A DNA stretch of 64,000 nucleotides from Streptomyces sp. Je 1-332 (GCF_040730185.1 NZ_CP160402.1:2852001-2916000); one strand, 5' to 3'; counted from the first letter of the stretch, positions 8,845 to 18,464 are shown. The notes: a model not told the origin generated them from the sequence alone. Program-made: numbers and translations.

Positions 8845-9068
8845 TTTCCCCAACCCCGCCCCTTCCCGGCTGTGACATTAGCGGCTCCGCCGCGGAGGGG
8901 CTCCGCCCCAGACCCCGGTCCTCAAACGCCGGACGGCTGAAAGATTTCCCCGAGCCGGGGAATTCTCAGCCCGTCCGGCGTTTGAGGACGAACTCGGCGA
9001 AGCCGGTGATGACGGCAACCAAGGCCCCCGCGCCAGCGGGTTTTCGGGAAGGGGCGGGGTTGGGGAAA
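8845..9068. repeat. Nested inverted-repeat element between convergent genes
   Basis: The outer arms are a perfect 24-base inverted repeat (8845-8868 and 9045-9068, beginning TTTCCCCAACCCCGCC). Inside lie arms TCCTCAAACGCCGGACGG (from 8919) and CCGTCCGGCGTTTGAGGA (ending 8988). At the centre is a 17-base hairpin TTCCCCG-AGC-CGGGGAA (8946-8962). Similar sequences recur in intergenic spaces of many Streptomyces genomes, as I recall. The position between convergent genes suggests a bidirectional terminator, perhaps a dispersed element. Confidence 0.8.
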
Positions 9069-9078
9069 GACTCTGTCC

Positions 9079-10497
9079 CTACGGCCGCAGGGTCAGATCC
9101 TTCTGCTCATCCTTGCGGTCAAGCTTCGCGTCGTAAGGCGCCAGTGGCTTCGCGGAAGCCGAAGTCGAGACCCCGGCCCACGCCTGGATGCGTTCCGTTG
9201 CCTTGGCCTTCTCCGCGGGGACGAGGCCCGCCACGTTCGCGCCGTGGTTGGCGCCCGGTGCGGTGAAGACGTGGGAGTCGTGCTTCGCGCCCCTGGCGGG
9301 ACGGAACGGCTCCGCGCCCCACGGGTCGTTTTCGCCGTAGACGTACATCATCCGCGTCGCGTTGTGCCGCACCCAGCGGTCCACGTCCTTCATGGCACCC
9401 GACTGGAACTTCATCGGGATCTCACGCGGCACGAAGTTCCGCGGCGGCTGGTAGCCGTAGCGGCTCAGGTCGCCGAGCCAGGGCTGCTTGATGTCGGGCG
9501 AGCCCAGCTGCGTACCGGCCTGGTAGTAGTACGGCGTGTACGGGGTCAGGCCCTGGTCCGTGTAGGAGGTCCAGCCGCCCACCGAGTCCACGTAGTCGAA
9601 GATCGCCTGGTCCGAGGCGGACGACGCGTCGGGGACGTCCGCGCACGCCGACTCCGGCTGGTACTGCCAGAAGCCCCACACCAGGTCGAGGACGACGGCC
9701 TCGTACGCCTTGTCGAGGTTGCCGACGGTCTTGAAGGTGTAGTCGCCGGCCTCGGCGAACTCCGCGTACTTCTTCTCCAGCGGCTCACGGCGCACGAGCG
9801 CCTCGCGCTGCACGGCCTCCAGCGCGGCGCGGCACTCCTTGGTGCCGACCGTCTCGAAGAACTCGTCGTAGCGCGAGTCCTCCTTGTTCACCACGTCGTT
9901 CGGGGCGACGTACGCGACGACGCCGTCCATGTCACGCGGGTAGAAGCGCTCGTAGTACGTGGCGGTCATGCCGCCCTTCGAGCCGCCGGTCGCCACCCAC
10001 TTCTTGTCGTAGACGGGCTTGAGCGCCTTGAAGATGCGGTGCTGGTCGCTCGCGGCCTGCCAGATGTCGAGCTTGGACCAGTCGGCCGGCTCGGGGCGGG
10101 ACGGCGTGAAGAAGCGGTACTCCATGGAGACCTGGTTGCCGTCGATGATCCGCGTCGGCTCGCTGCGGCTGGGGTTCGTCGAGACCCCGTAGCCGCTGGT
10201 GAAGAAGGCCGTGGGGCGGGCGGTGTCCTTGTGCAGGACCGTCAGGCGCTGCTTGAAGGTGCCCTTGGAGGGGTGCCGGTGGTCGATCGGCTGGGTGTAG
10301 TTGAGGACGAAGTAGCGGTAGCCGGTGTACGGCTTCTCCTCGATCAGGCTCATGCCCGGTATCGCGAGGAGCCTGTCCTTGATGTCGGTGGCCTGCGGCT
10401 TCGCGGCGGTGGCCGCCCCTGCCGCACTCACTGTGCCCGCGGTGCCGATGCCTATCAGCACGACGAGCGACAGCAGCCATCTGAGCGCCTTGCGCAT
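9079..10497 (-). CDS. Secreted tripeptidyl aminopeptidase, S37 (PS-10)/S28-like serine peptidase
   Basis: A 472-residue exported alpha/beta-hydrolase peptidase that removes short peptides from protein N-termini outside the cell. A Sec-type signal (MRKALRWLLSLVVLIGIGTA, cleavage near GAATA) is followed by the nucleophile motif TGGSKGGMT, an ENDPWG segment with a candidate catalytic Asp, and GANHG with the candidate His. Related Streptomyces proteins are named S28 family serine protease or PS-10 peptidase. The ATG at 10497 has AGGGGAG upstream on the minus strand. It is monocistronic as seen here and converges with the lipoprotein gene. Confidence 0.88.
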   Translation of the reverse strand: MRKALRWLLSLVVLIGIGTAGTVSAAGAATAAKPQATDIKDRLLAIPGMSLIEEKPYTGYRYFVLNYTQPIDHRHPSKGTFKQRLTVLHKDTARPTAFFTSGYGVSTNPSRSEPTRIIDGNQVSMEYRFFTPSRPEPADWSKLDIWQAASDQHRIFKALKPVYDKKWVATGGSKGGMTATYYERFYPRDMDGVVAYVAPNDVVNKEDSRYDEFFETVGTKECRAALEAVQREALVRREPLEKKYAEFAEAGDYTFKTVGNLDKAYEAVVLDLVWGFWQYQPESACADVPDASSASDQAIFDYVDSVGGWTSYTDQGLTPYTPYYYQAGTQLGSPDIKQPWLGDLSRYGYQPPRNFVPREIPMKFQSGAMKDVDRWVRHNATRMMYVYGENDPWGAEPFRPARGAKHDSHVFTAPGANHGANVAGLVPAEKAKATERIQAWAGVSTSASAKPLAPYDAKLDRKDEQKDLTLRP

Positions 10498-10637
10498 GCA
10501 CTCTCCCCTAAGTTCGCGATTGCGTCCGCCGGAACTTATCGGAGCAACTCGCTCACCACTAGGGGCTCTTGCGTCATGCCAGGACTCAGTACGTCACAAA
10601 GGGGCACACAATGCTCAACGTGTGATCAGCACGGACC

Positions 10638-11039
10638 TCAGCACAGGATCCAGCCCGAGCTGGTGTTCCCGCCGCCCACGGACCCCTTCACCCACACGCA
10701 CCGGTGCCCCGCGTGCACCGTCACCGGGCCCGCGTGATGCGTGAAGCGGCCCTTGTCCCTGGCCGGGCGGTTGCCGCGGGCCTGGACGCTGACGGACATC
10801 GTCTTGCGGGCGCCGGGCCGCTTGGCGACGGTGACGGCGCAGACATAGCCGCGGCTCTTGTAGATGACGACCTTGCCGGTGCTGAAGGAGAGGGTGCGCA
10901 CCTTGTGCCCGGCGCAGCGCCCGGCCGACGCCGGTGCCTGCGCCTGCGCCGCACCGGCGCCCGCGACACCGAGCAGGACGGCAGCCGCAAGGGCGACGGC
11001 GCCGAGCGCGAGGCTCCGCCGTATTCGACCACTGCTCAC
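10638..11039 (-). CDS. Small secreted protein of unknown function
   Basis: A 133-residue protein with a clear signal peptide (GRIRRSLALGAVALAAAVLL, cleavage near AQAQA) and a basic mature domain. The mature part carries four cysteines (GRCAGH, YVCAV, HRCVWV and terminal WILC), consistent with two disulfides. GTG 11039 is chosen because GGGAGG stands about eight bases upstream and the signal peptide then starts directly; a longer frame to 11123 adds an unlikely Gly/Ala/Pro tail. Small cysteine-bearing secreted proteins of this type are common in Streptomyces, and no function is known to me. Confidence 0.75.
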   Translation of the reverse strand: MSSGRIRRSLALGAVALAAAVLLGVAGAGAAQAQAPASAGRCAGHKVRTLSFSTGKVVIYKSRGYVCAVTVAKRPGARKTMSVSVQARGNRPARDKGRFTHHAGPVTVHAGHRCVWVKGSVGGGNTSSGWILC

Positions 11040-11135
11040 CGGTTTCCCTCCCGACACATCCGCATCAGCGTACTGATGTACGGACGCGGACCGTGGGGCG
11101 CCTGGTTGCGCCCCACCCCCCATTTGTTCTCCGGG

Positions 11136-14100
11136 TCAGGCGGCCGTCGGCTCCGTCTCCCCCACGAACGTGCGCCACAGCGTCGCGTACCGCCCGTCGA
11201 GCGCGAGCAGCTCCTCGTGCGTGCCGTCCTCCGCGACCCGGCCGTGGTCCATCAGGATCACGCGGTCCGCGCGGGCCGCCGTGGTGAGGCGGTGGGCGAC
11301 GACCAGGGTGGTGCGCTTGCCCGCGATGCGGTCGGTGGCCTGGTTGACCTGCGCTTCCGTGGCGAGGTCGAGGGCCGCGGTCGCCTCGTCCAGGAGCAGG
11401 ATGTCGGGGTCGACGAGCTCCGCGCGGGCCAGGGCGATCAGCTGGCGCTGGCCCGCGGAGAGGTTGCGGCCGCGTTCGGAGACCTCGTGGAGGTAGCCGC
11501 CGTCCAGCGTGGCGATCATGTCGTGCGCGCCGACCGCGCGGGCCGCGGCCTCCACCTGGGCGTCGGTGGCGTCGGGCCGCCCGTAGGCGATCGCGTCGCG
11601 CACCGTGCCCGCGAAGAGGTAGGCCTCCTGCGGGACGACGCCGAGGCGGTGGCGGTAGGAGGTCAGGTCGAGGGACCTCAGGTCCGTGCCGTCCACCGTG
11701 ACCCGGCCGCCGGTCGGGTCGTAGAACCGGGCGACGAGCTTGACCAGGGTCGACTTGCCTGCGCCGGTCTCGCCGACGAAGGCGACGGTCTGGCCCGCGG
11801 GGATGCGCAGGCGTACGTCGCTGAGCGCCTCCTCCGGTTCGTCATCGGTCCCGTACGCGAAGTTCACGTCCTCGAAGGCGATCTCGCCGCGCAGGGACAG
11901 GACGTCGAGGGGCTCGTCCGCGGCCTTGGTGGAGGTCGGCTCCCTGAGCAGTTCCTGGATGCGGCCGAGCGAGACGGTGGCCTGCTGGTAGCCGTCGAAG
12001 ACCTGCGAGAGCTGCTGGACGGGGGCGAAGAACAGGTCGATGTAGAGGAGGTAGGCGACCAGGGCGCCGGTCGTCAGCGTCCCCGCCTCCACCCGGCCCG
12101 CGCCGACCATCAGGACCGCCGCCGCGGCGACCGCCGAGAGCAGCTGCACGAACGGGAAGTAGATGGAGATCAGCCACTGCCCACGAATACGGGCACTGCG
12201 GTAGTCGTCGCTGGCCTGCGCGAACTTCTTGCCGCCGGAGCGCTCCCGCCGGAAGGCCTGCACGATACGCAGGCCCGCGACGGACTCCTGGAGGTCGGCG
12301 TTGACCACCGAGACGCGCTCACGCGCCAGCTCGTACGCCTTGACGCTGGAGCGGCGGAAGAAGACCGTGCCGATGATCAGCGGCGGCAGGGTCGCGAAGA
12401 CGACGAGCGCGAGCTGCACGTCGATGAAGACGAGCGCGACCATGATGCCGAAGAAGGTGACGACGGAGACGAAGGCGGTGACCAGGCCCGTCTGGAGGAA
12501 GGTGGAGAGCGCGTCCACGTCCGTCGTCATCCGGGTCATGATGCGCCCGGTCAACTCGCGCTCGTAGTAGTCGAGTCCGAGCCGCTGGAGCTGCGCGAAG
12601 ATCTTCAGGCGCAGGGAGTAGAGCACGCGCTCGCCGGTCCGTCCGGTCATCCGCGTCTCGCCGATCTGCGCCACCCACTGGGCGAGCACGGCGAGCAGCG
12701 CGAGGCCGGCGGCCACCCACACGGCGCCGAGCGCGAGCTGCGTGACGCCGTCGTCGATGCCGTGCCGGATCAGCACGGGAAGCAGCAGGCCCATGCCCGC
12801 GTCGACCGCGACAAGCAGCAGGGCGAGGAGCAGCGGCTTCCCGAATCCGGCGAGGAGACGCCGCAGGCCGTACGAATCCTCCGGGGTGACCGCGCGTGCC
12901 TCGTCGACGTGGGGTGTGTCGGTGGCCGGGGGCAACGCGTCGACCTGCGCGAGGAGTTCGGGCGTCGCGGGCATCCCGGACATCGCGGTGTCCTTCGGCT
13001 CACGGTCGCCGACCCACAGCTGCGGGGTGATGCCGCGCTCGGCGTCGAACTCCGCGTCGAGCTCGTCGCGTACGGAGGTGTCCTCGGGGATCTCGACCGG
13101 GACCGTGCGGCCGGGCGAGACGCCGCCGAGCTCGTCCGGGTCGGTCAACAGGCGCCGGTAGAGCGGGGAGTCGGCCGTCAGTTCCTCGTGTGTGCCGATG
13201 GCGGCGAGGCTTCCGCCGTCGAGCACGGCGATGCGGTCGGCGAGGTTCAGGGTGGAGCGGCGGTGGGCGATGAGGAGGGTGGTGCGGCCCGCCATGACGC
13301 CGCGCAGGGCTTCGTGGATCTCGTGCTCGACCCGGGCGTCCACCGCTGACGTCGCGTCGTCGAGGACGAGGAGGCGGGGGTCGGTGAGGATGGCGCGGGC
13401 GAGGGCGACGCGCTGGCGCTGGCCGCCGGAGAGGGTGAGGCCGTGCTCGCCGACGGTGGTGTCGTAGCCGTCGGGCAGCTCCGCTATGAAGCGGTCGGCC
13501 TGGGCGGCGCGGGCCGCGGTCTCGATCTCCTCCTGGGTGGCGTCCGGCTTTCCGTACGCGATGTTGGCGCGGATGGTGTCGGAGAAGAGGAAGGAGTCCT
13601 CGGGCACGAGGCCGATCGCGGCCCGCAGCGAGTCGGTGGTCAGCTCGCGCACGTCGTGGCCGCCGACGAGGACGGCGCCGTGCGTCACGTCGTAGAAGCG
13701 GGGCAGTAGCAGCGAGACGGTGGACTTGCCGCTGCCGGAGGTGCCGACGACGGCGAGGGTCTCGCCGGGCCGGATCTCGAAGGAGAGGCCGTCGAGGACG
13801 GGGCGGCTGTCCTCGTACGCGAAGGAGACGTCGTCGAACTCGACGGTGGCCGGGGCGTCGGCGGGCAGTTCCTTGGTGCCGTCCGTCAGCGTCGGCTCGG
13901 TGTCGATGAGCTCAAGGACGCGCTCGGCGCCCGCGCGGGCCTGCTGGCCGACGGTGAGGACCATGGCGAGCATCCGCACGGGTCCGACGAGCTGGGCGAG
14001 GTAGCTGGAGAAGGCGACGAACGTGCCGAGCGTGATCTGCCCGCGCACCGCGAGCCAGCCGCCGAGCGCGAGCATCGCGACCTGCCCGAGCGCGGGCACG

Positions 14101-14897
14101 GCCTGCAGGGCGGGTGTGTACTTGGAGTTGAGGCGGATGGTGCGAAGACGGCCCGCGAAGAGCTTGCGCCCGACCTCCCTGAGCTTCCCGGTCTCCTGGT
14201 CCTCCTGGCCGAAGCCCTTCACGACGCGTACGCCGGAGACGGAACCGTCCACGACGCCGGCGACGGCGGCGGCCTGGGCCTGCGCGTACCAGGTGGAGGG
14301 GTGCAGGCGGCCCCGGCTGCGCTTGGCGATGAACCAGAGGGCGGGGGCCACGGCGAGTGCCACGAGGGTGAGCGGGATGGAGAGCCACGCCATGATCACG
14401 AGGGAGATCACGAAGAGGAGGATGTTGCCGATGGTCATCGGCAGCATGAAGAGCAGGCCCTGGATGAGCTGGAGGTCGCTGGTGGCGCGTCCGACGACCT
14501 GACCGGTGGACAGCTCGTCCTGCCGCCGTCCGTCGAGCCTGGTGATCGTCCCGTACATCTCGGTCCGCAGGTCGTGCTGGACGTCGAGGGCGAGACGGCC
14601 GCCGTAGTAGCGGCGGATGTAGGTGAAGACGTAGACGAGGACGGCGGCGCCGATGAGGGCGCCGACCCAGGGGCCCATGTCGCGCGTCTTGTCGCCGATG
14701 ACGTCGTCGATGATCACCTTGGTGATGAGCGGGACGAGCGCCATGACGGCCATGCCGGCCAGCGAGGAGCCGAGCGCGAGCACGACGTCCTTCGGATACC
14801 GCCACGCGTACCCGGTCAGCCGTTTCGCCCAGCCGGATTGCTCCGGCCCGGCCTCACCGGCCTTCTCCTGCTCGACCCCACCCCGCTGCTGCGCCAC
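11136..14897 (-). CDS. Fused heterodimer-type ABC exporter (TMD-NBD-TMD-NBD)
   Basis: A single 1253-residue protein with two ABC exporter halves. TMD1 is about 35-330 and NBD1 follows with Walker A GTSGSGKST (near 385), signature LSGGQRQ (near 487) and Walker B LLVLDDATSAVD. A hydrophilic linker precedes TMD2 and NBD2 (Walker A GETGAGKST near 1042, signature LSAGQRQ, Walker B ILLLDEATAALD). NBD1 has Asp where the catalytic Glu is expected and NBD2 has a deviant signature, the pattern of one degenerate ATP site. GTG 14897 gives better Shine-Dalgarno spacing from GGGAGG than GTG 14900. It likely exports a hydrophobic compound; the substrate is unknown. Confidence 0.9.
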   Translation of the reverse strand: MAQQRGGVEQEKAGEAGPEQSGWAKRLTGYAWRYPKDVVLALGSSLAGMAVMALVPLITKVIIDDVIGDKTRDMGPWVGALIGAAVLVYVFTYIRRYYGGRLALDVQHDLRTEMYGTITRLDGRRQDELSTGQVVGRATSDLQLIQGLLFMLPMTIGNILLFVISLVIMAWLSIPLTLVALAVAPALWFIAKRSRGRLHPSTWYAQAQAAAVAGVVDGSVSGVRVVKGFGQEDQETGKLREVGRKLFAGRLRTIRLNSKYTPALQAVPALGQVAMLALGGWLAVRGQITLGTFVAFSSYLAQLVGPVRMLAMVLTVGQQARAGAERVLELIDTEPTLTDGTKELPADAPATVEFDDVSFAYEDSRPVLDGLSFEIRPGETLAVVGTSGSGKSTVSLLLPRFYDVTHGAVLVGGHDVRELTTDSLRAAIGLVPEDSFLFSDTIRANIAYGKPDATQEEIETAARAAQADRFIAELPDGYDTTVGEHGLTLSGGQRQRVALARAILTDPRLLVLDDATSAVDARVEHEIHEALRGVMAGRTTLLIAHRRSTLNLADRIAVLDGGSLAAIGTHEELTADSPLYRRLLTDPDELGGVSPGRTVPVEIPEDTSVRDELDAEFDAERGITPQLWVGDREPKDTAMSGMPATPELLAQVDALPPATDTPHVDEARAVTPEDSYGLRRLLAGFGKPLLLALLLVAVDAGMGLLLPVLIRHGIDDGVTQLALGAVWVAAGLALLAVLAQWVAQIGETRMTGRTGERVLYSLRLKIFAQLQRLGLDYYERELTGRIMTRMTTDVDALSTFLQTGLVTAFVSVVTFFGIMVALVFIDVQLALVVFATLPPLIIGTVFFRRSSVKAYELARERVSVVNADLQESVAGLRIVQAFRRERSGGKKFAQASDDYRSARIRGQWLISIYFPFVQLLSAVAAAAVLMVGAGRVEAGTLTTGALVAYLLYIDLFFAPVQQLSQVFDGYQQATVSLGRIQELLREPTSTKAADEPLDVLSLRGEIAFEDVNFAYGTDDEPEEALSDVRLRIPAGQTVAFVGETGAGKSTLVKLVARFYDPTGGRVTVDGTDLRSLDLTSYRHRLGVVPQEAYLFAGTVRDAIAYGRPDATDAQVEAAARAVGAHDMIATLDGGYLHEVSERGRNLSAGQRQLIALARAELVDPDILLLDEATAALDLATEAQVNQATDRIAGKRTTLVVAHRLTTAARADRVILMDHGRVAEDGTHEELLALDGRYATLWRTFVGETEPTAA

Positions 14898-15028
14898 CAC
14901 GTGCCTCCCGTCGACCTGACCTGCCGAGAGACACAACCCGGGGGGATGCGGATTTCATCCCGCCGCAACAAAGACAGGTCGTTGGACCTAGAACCCCGCC
15001 CGCAGGGCCTAGGACCAGCGATCCGGGA

Positions 15029-15451
15029 TCACAGGGCTCCCGGAAGCGCCACCCACTTCGTGGGCTGCCCGGTCGCCCTGGCGATGGTGTCGAAGTCCGC
15101 GTCGTAGTGCAGCACGGTCAGGCCCGTGAGCTCGGCCGTGGCGGCGAGCAGCAGGTCCACGGCACCGGCGCTGCGGTGCTCACCCGACTCCGTCAGCAGC
15201 CGCTGGACGGTACGGGCGCGCTGGTAGACCCGGTCCGGTACGGGCGTCCAGTTGAACAGCTCGGCGAGCAGCTCCTCCTTCGTCAGCCGGTCGGCGAGGG
15301 AACGAGCGGAGAACAGCATCTCCAACTCGGTGATCTCACACAGTCCGACGACGCCCTCGGCCAAGTGCTCGCTCCATTGTTCGCGGAGCGTCTTGTCGGT
15401 CAGGACGCGGGCGGCTGCCGATGTGTCGATGAGGTAGGTGACGGGACTCAT
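15029..15451 (-). CDS. vapC: VapC-type PIN domain toxin
   Basis: A 140-residue PIN-domain ribonuclease, the toxin of a type II toxin-antitoxin pair that cleaves RNA. Acidic metal-binding residues appear in the expected places: LIDTSA (Asp 9), CEITELE (Glu), GAVDLLLAA (Asp about 99) and HYDADFDTI near the C-terminus. The start overlaps the antitoxin stop by four bases (ATGA), so translation is coupled, the classical VapBC order. It is the last gene of a minus-strand run that begins with the symporter. Confidence 0.87.
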   Translation of the reverse strand: MSPVTYLIDTSAAARVLTDKTLREQWSEHLAEGVVGLCEITELEMLFSARSLADRLTKEELLAELFNWTPVPDRVYQRARTVQRLLTESGEHRSAGAVDLLLAATAELTGLTVLHYDADFDTIARATGQPTKWVALPGAL

Positions 15452-15657
15452 CGACGGTAGGCGCTCTTGTCCAGGAGCACGTCGAAATCGCCCCGGTCGC
15501 CCATCTCGGCGAGTTCCTCCAACGCCTGCAGCCGCCTGCGCCGCCTTGCCACCTCCAGCAGGGCGGCGTTGACGGTGTCCTTCTTCGTCGTGGTGCCCAG
15601 TATGGAGGCAGCTTCGCTGAGGGCTTCGTCGTCCACTTCTACGTAGAGATTCGACAT
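15448..15657 (-). CDS. vapB: VapB-type antitoxin
   Basis: A 69-residue antitoxin. The N-terminal half resembles a ribbon-helix-helix/VapB DNA-binding domain (SNLYVEVDDEALSEAASILG, then TKKDTVNAALLEVARRR). The C-terminus (RGDFDVLLDKSAYRR) should wrap the toxin. ATG 15657 is preceded by GGGAGGA. An AT-rich inverted repeat 24-40 bases upstream is a plausible autorepression site. The gene starts 40 bases after the TPP-enzyme stop, so read-through from that operon is possible. Confidence 0.85.
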   Translation of the reverse strand: MSNLYVEVDDEALSEAASILGTTTKKDTVNAALLEVARRRRRLQALEELAEMGDRGDFDVLLDKSAYRR

Positions 15658-15680
15658 CGCATATCCTCCCTAGGGATCCT

Positions 15681-15697
15681 GCATATAGAGCATATGC
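15681..15697. promoter_or_regulatory. Inverted repeat, VapBC operator candidate
   Basis: GCATAT-AGAGC-ATATGC is a perfect 6-5-6 inverted repeat, unusually AT-rich for this DNA. It directly follows the stop codon of the TPP-dependent enzyme (15698-15700) and lies just upstream of vapB. VapB-VapC complexes usually repress through such repeats. This is inferred from position. Confidence 0.5.
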
Positions 15698-17383
15698 TCA
15701 GAGATGCGTCGGCGCGAACATCCGCAGTACCGCCGGAAGCACCACCACCGAGGGGCCGGGGCTCGCGAGTGCCTTCGCCAGGTCGTCCTTCAGGTTCTCC
15801 GGAGTCGTCCGGACGCCCGGCACTCCGAAGGACTCCGCGAGAGCGACGAAGTCGGGACGGGAGAGCTCCGTGGCAGTCGGTTCGCCGAAGGCGTCGGACA
15901 TGTACTCCCGGAGGATGCCGTAGCCCCCGTCGTCCACGATCAGCCAGGTGACCGGCAGGTCGTGCTGCTTGGCCGAGGCCAGTTCCGCGATGGAGTACAT
16001 CGCGCCGCCGTCACCCGAGACGGCGAGCACCGGTTTCGTCGGGTCGGCCGCCGCCGCGCCCAGCGCGGCCGGGAAGCCGTAGCCGAGTCCGCCCGCGCCC
16101 TGCGCCGAGTGCATCGTGTTCGGGTGCCGTGCGTCGAAGGCCGACCAGGCCCAGTACGCCAGGATCGTCATGTCCCAGAAGGACGGCGACGTGTCCGGCA
16201 GGGCGTCGCGGACCGAGGCGAGGACCTGCTGCTCCAGGGTGAGCTCCTGGGCGGCGATCCGCTCCTTGACCTTGGAGAGGACCGTCCGCACCCGCTCGGG
16301 GGCCGTGGAGTCCTCCCTGGGGGTGTCGATCGTCTCCAGGAGCGCCGACAGCGCGAGCCGCGCGTCCGCGTGGATGCCGAGCGCCGGGTGGTTGGACTCC
16401 AGCTTCCCCGCGTCGGCCTCGATCTGGATGACCCGGCCGCGCGGCTTGAACGTGTGGTAGTTCGAGGAGAGTTCACCGAGGCCCGAGCCGACCACCAGGA
16501 GGACGTCCGCGTCCTCCAGGAGGTCCGTGGTGTACCGGTCCTCCAGCCACGACTGGAGCGACAGCGGGTGCTCCCAGGGGAACGCGCCCTTGCCGCCGAA
16601 GGTCGTGACGACGGGCGCGTTCACCAGCTCGGCGAGCGCCAGCAGCTTGCCGGAGGCGTCGGACCGTACGACTCCGCCGCCCGCGATGATCGCCGGGCGC
16701 TCGGCCCGGGACAGCAGGTCGGCCGCCACCGCGGTGAGCTCGGGGCGCGGGACGACCTCGTCCGGGGTCGCGTCCATGGCCGTGACGACGGGCAGGGACG
16801 TCTGTGCGAGCAGGACGTCCTGCGGGATCTCCACCCACACCGGGCCGTGCGGGGCGGTGAGCGCCGACTCCCAGGCCGCCGCGATCGCGGAGGGGATCTG
16901 CGAGGCCGTCCGCACCGTGTGCACGGACTTGACCACGTCCCTGAACGACGCCTGCTGGTCGCGCAGTTCGTGGAGGTAGCCGTGCCTGCCGCCGCCGAGT
17001 CCCGCCACCGGGATCTGGCTGCCGATGGCGAGCACGGGCGAGGACCCGGCCGCCGCCTCCTGGAGCGCGGCGAGCGAGGTCAGCGCCCCGGGCCCGGTGG
17101 AGAGCAGGAGCGGGGCCACCTCACCGGTGATCCGGCCGTACGCGTCCGCCGCGAAGCCCGTGTTGTTCTCCACGCGCAGGCCGACGTACGACAGGGAGGA
17201 GCGCCGCAGGGCGTCGAACATGCCGAGCGCGTGCTGGCCGGGGAGGCCGAAGACCGTCGTCGCGCCGAGGCCCTGGAGGGTCTCCACGACGAGGTCGCCG
17301 CCGTTGCGCCCCGCAGGCGGGTTCAGGGCAGCCTCCGTCTGAGCGTCGGTGGGCCGCAGTACTACGTCGTGGTCGTGCGTCAC
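15698..17383 (-). CDS. Thiamine pyrophosphate-dependent enzyme, acetolactate synthase-like (2-ketoarginine decarboxylase candidate)
   Basis: A 561-residue member of the acetolactate synthase/pyruvate oxidase family. The activating Glu is in [15 protein letters not shown], the central domain holds AIIAGGGVV, and the TPP/Mg motif is [15 protein letters not shown] followed by IVDDGGYG (D-D where N-N is common). GTG 17383 overlaps the ureohydrolase stop (GTGA), so the genes are coupled. True acetolactate synthase is usually beside its small subunit and ketol-acid reductoisomerase, which are absent. The pairing with a ureohydrolase recalls AruI, the 2-ketoarginine decarboxylase of arginine catabolism, or CeaS of clavam synthesis. 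The family is clear; the substrate is inferred. Confidence 0.85.
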   Translation of the reverse strand: MTHDHDVVLRPTDAQTEAALNPPAGRNGGDLVVETLQGLGATTVFGLPGQHALGMFDALRRSSLSYVGLRVENNTGFAADAYGRITGEVAPLLLSTGPGALTSLAALQEAAAGSSPVLAIGSQIPVAGLGGGRHGYLHELRDQQASFRDVVKSVHTVRTASQIPSAIAAAWESALTAPHGPVWVEIPQDVLLAQTSLPVVTAMDATPDEVVPRPELTAVAADLLSRAERPAIIAGGGVVRSDASGKLLALAELVNAPVVTTFGGKGAFPWEHPLSLQSWLEDRYTTDLLEDADVLLVVGSGLGELSSNYHTFKPRGRVIQIEADAGKLESNHPALGIHADARLALSALLETIDTPREDSTAPERVRTVLSKVKERIAAQELTLEQQVLASVRDALPDTSPSFWDMTILAYWAWSAFDARHPNTMHSAQGAGGLGYGFPAALGAAAADPTKPVLAVSGDGGAMYSIAELASAKQHDLPVTWLIVDDGGYGILREYMSDAFGEPTATELSRPDFVALAESFGVPGVRTTPENLKDDLAKALASPGPSVVVLPAVLRMFAPTHL

Positions 17384-18378
17384 TTGGCCGCGCTCCCTTC
17401 GGTGGTCCGGCGGGCCTCCGCTATCTGGCGGGACATGATCGTCGTCAGCTCGTACGCGGTGTGCGAGGCGGCGACGGCCGTGATCTCCGCGTGGTCGTAG
17501 GCGGGAGCGACCTCGACGACGTCCGCCGACACGAGGTTGCAGGAGGAGAGCCCCCGCAGGATCTCCAGAAGCTCGCGCGACGTCATGCCACCCGCCTCCG
17601 GGGTGCCCGTGCCGGGCGCGTGGGCCGGGTCCAGGCAGTCGATGTCGATGGAGATGTACAGCGGGCGGTCGCCGATGCGCTGGCGCAGCTGGTCGGCGAC
17701 CTCGTCGGCGCCGCGGCGGTAGATGTCCGCCGAGGTGACGATGCCGAAGCCCATCTTCTCGTCGTCGTTGAGGTCCTGCTTGCCGTACAGCGGGCCGCGC
17801 GTGCCGACGTGGGAGAGCGCCTCGGTGTCGAGGATGCCCTCCTCGACGGCCCGGCGGAACGGCGTGCCGTGGGTGTACTCCGCGCCGAAGTACGTGTCCC
17901 AGGTGTCCAGGTGCGCGTCGAAGTGCAGCAGGGCGACCGGGCCGTGCTTCTTGGCGACCGACCGAAGGAGCGGCAGGGCGATGGTGTGGTCGCCGCCGAG
18001 CGTCATCATGCGGGCGCCCGAGCCGAGGAGGTCGTCGGCGGCGGCCTCGATGGTCTCCACGGCCTCGTTGATGTTGAACGGGTTGGCGGCTATGTCGCCC
18101 GCGTCCGCGACCTGGGCGAGCGCGAAGGGCGACGCGTCCTGCGCGGGGTTGTACGGACGCAGGAGGCGCGAGGCCTCGCGGATCGCGTTGCCGCCGAAGC
18201 GGGCGCCGGGCCTGTACGAGACGCCGGTGTCGAAGGGCACGCCGACCACGGCTATGTCCGTCTTGCCGCCCACCTCGTCGAGGCGGGGCAGGCGGGCGTA
18301 GGTCGCCGGGCCCGCGTACCGGGGGATGCGGGAGGAGTCGACCGGGCCGCGGGGGGTCGGGGTCTCGGCGCTGCTCAT
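17380..18378 (-). CDS. Agmatinase-family ureohydrolase (guanidinobutyrase candidate)
   Basis: A 332-residue Mn-dependent ureohydrolase that hydrolyses a guanidino compound to an amine plus urea. Metal ligands are visible in [15 protein letters not shown] and [19 protein letters not shown], in family order. ATG 18378 is preceded by AGGAGGAAA. It lies between a sodium:solute symporter and a coupled TPP enzyme, under a probable PucR regulator. Agmatinase, guanidinobutyrase and guanidinopropionase share these motifs. Linkage to a 2-oxo-acid decarboxylase-like enzyme favours 4-guanidinobutyrate, but this is not proven by sequence. Confidence 0.9.
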   Translation of the reverse strand: MSSAETPTPRGPVDSSRIPRYAGPATYARLPRLDEVGGKTDIAVVGVPFDTGVSYRPGARFGGNAIREASRLLRPYNPAQDASPFALAQVADAGDIAANPFNINEAVETIEAAADDLLGSGARMMTLGGDHTIALPLLRSVAKKHGPVALLHFDAHLDTWDTYFGAEYTHGTPFRRAVEEGILDTEALSHVGTRGPLYGKQDLNDDEKMGFGIVTSADIYRRGADEVADQLRQRIGDRPLYISIDIDCLDPAHAPGTGTPEAGGMTSRELLEILRGLSSCNLVSADVVEVAPAYDHAEITAVAASHTAYELTTIMSRQIAEARRTTEGSAAK

Positions 18379-18464
18379 GGTCGGTTTCCTCCTGCTGGTA
18401 CGAGTGATGCTGTGCTGCTGGGACAAGTGTCGCGCGGCCCACTGACAGCGGGCCGCGCGGAGAA

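Noticed and set aside
10704..13349. An 881-codon plus-strand frame across the ABC exporter
   Set aside because: It is antisense to a clear ABC protein with Walker and signature motifs, and its translation has no known motif.
15698..17383. Annotation of the TPP enzyme as a biosynthetic acetolactate synthase (ilvB)
   Set aside because: No small subunit or reductoisomerase gene is adjacent, and it is translationally coupled to a ureohydrolase; the family level name is kept instead.
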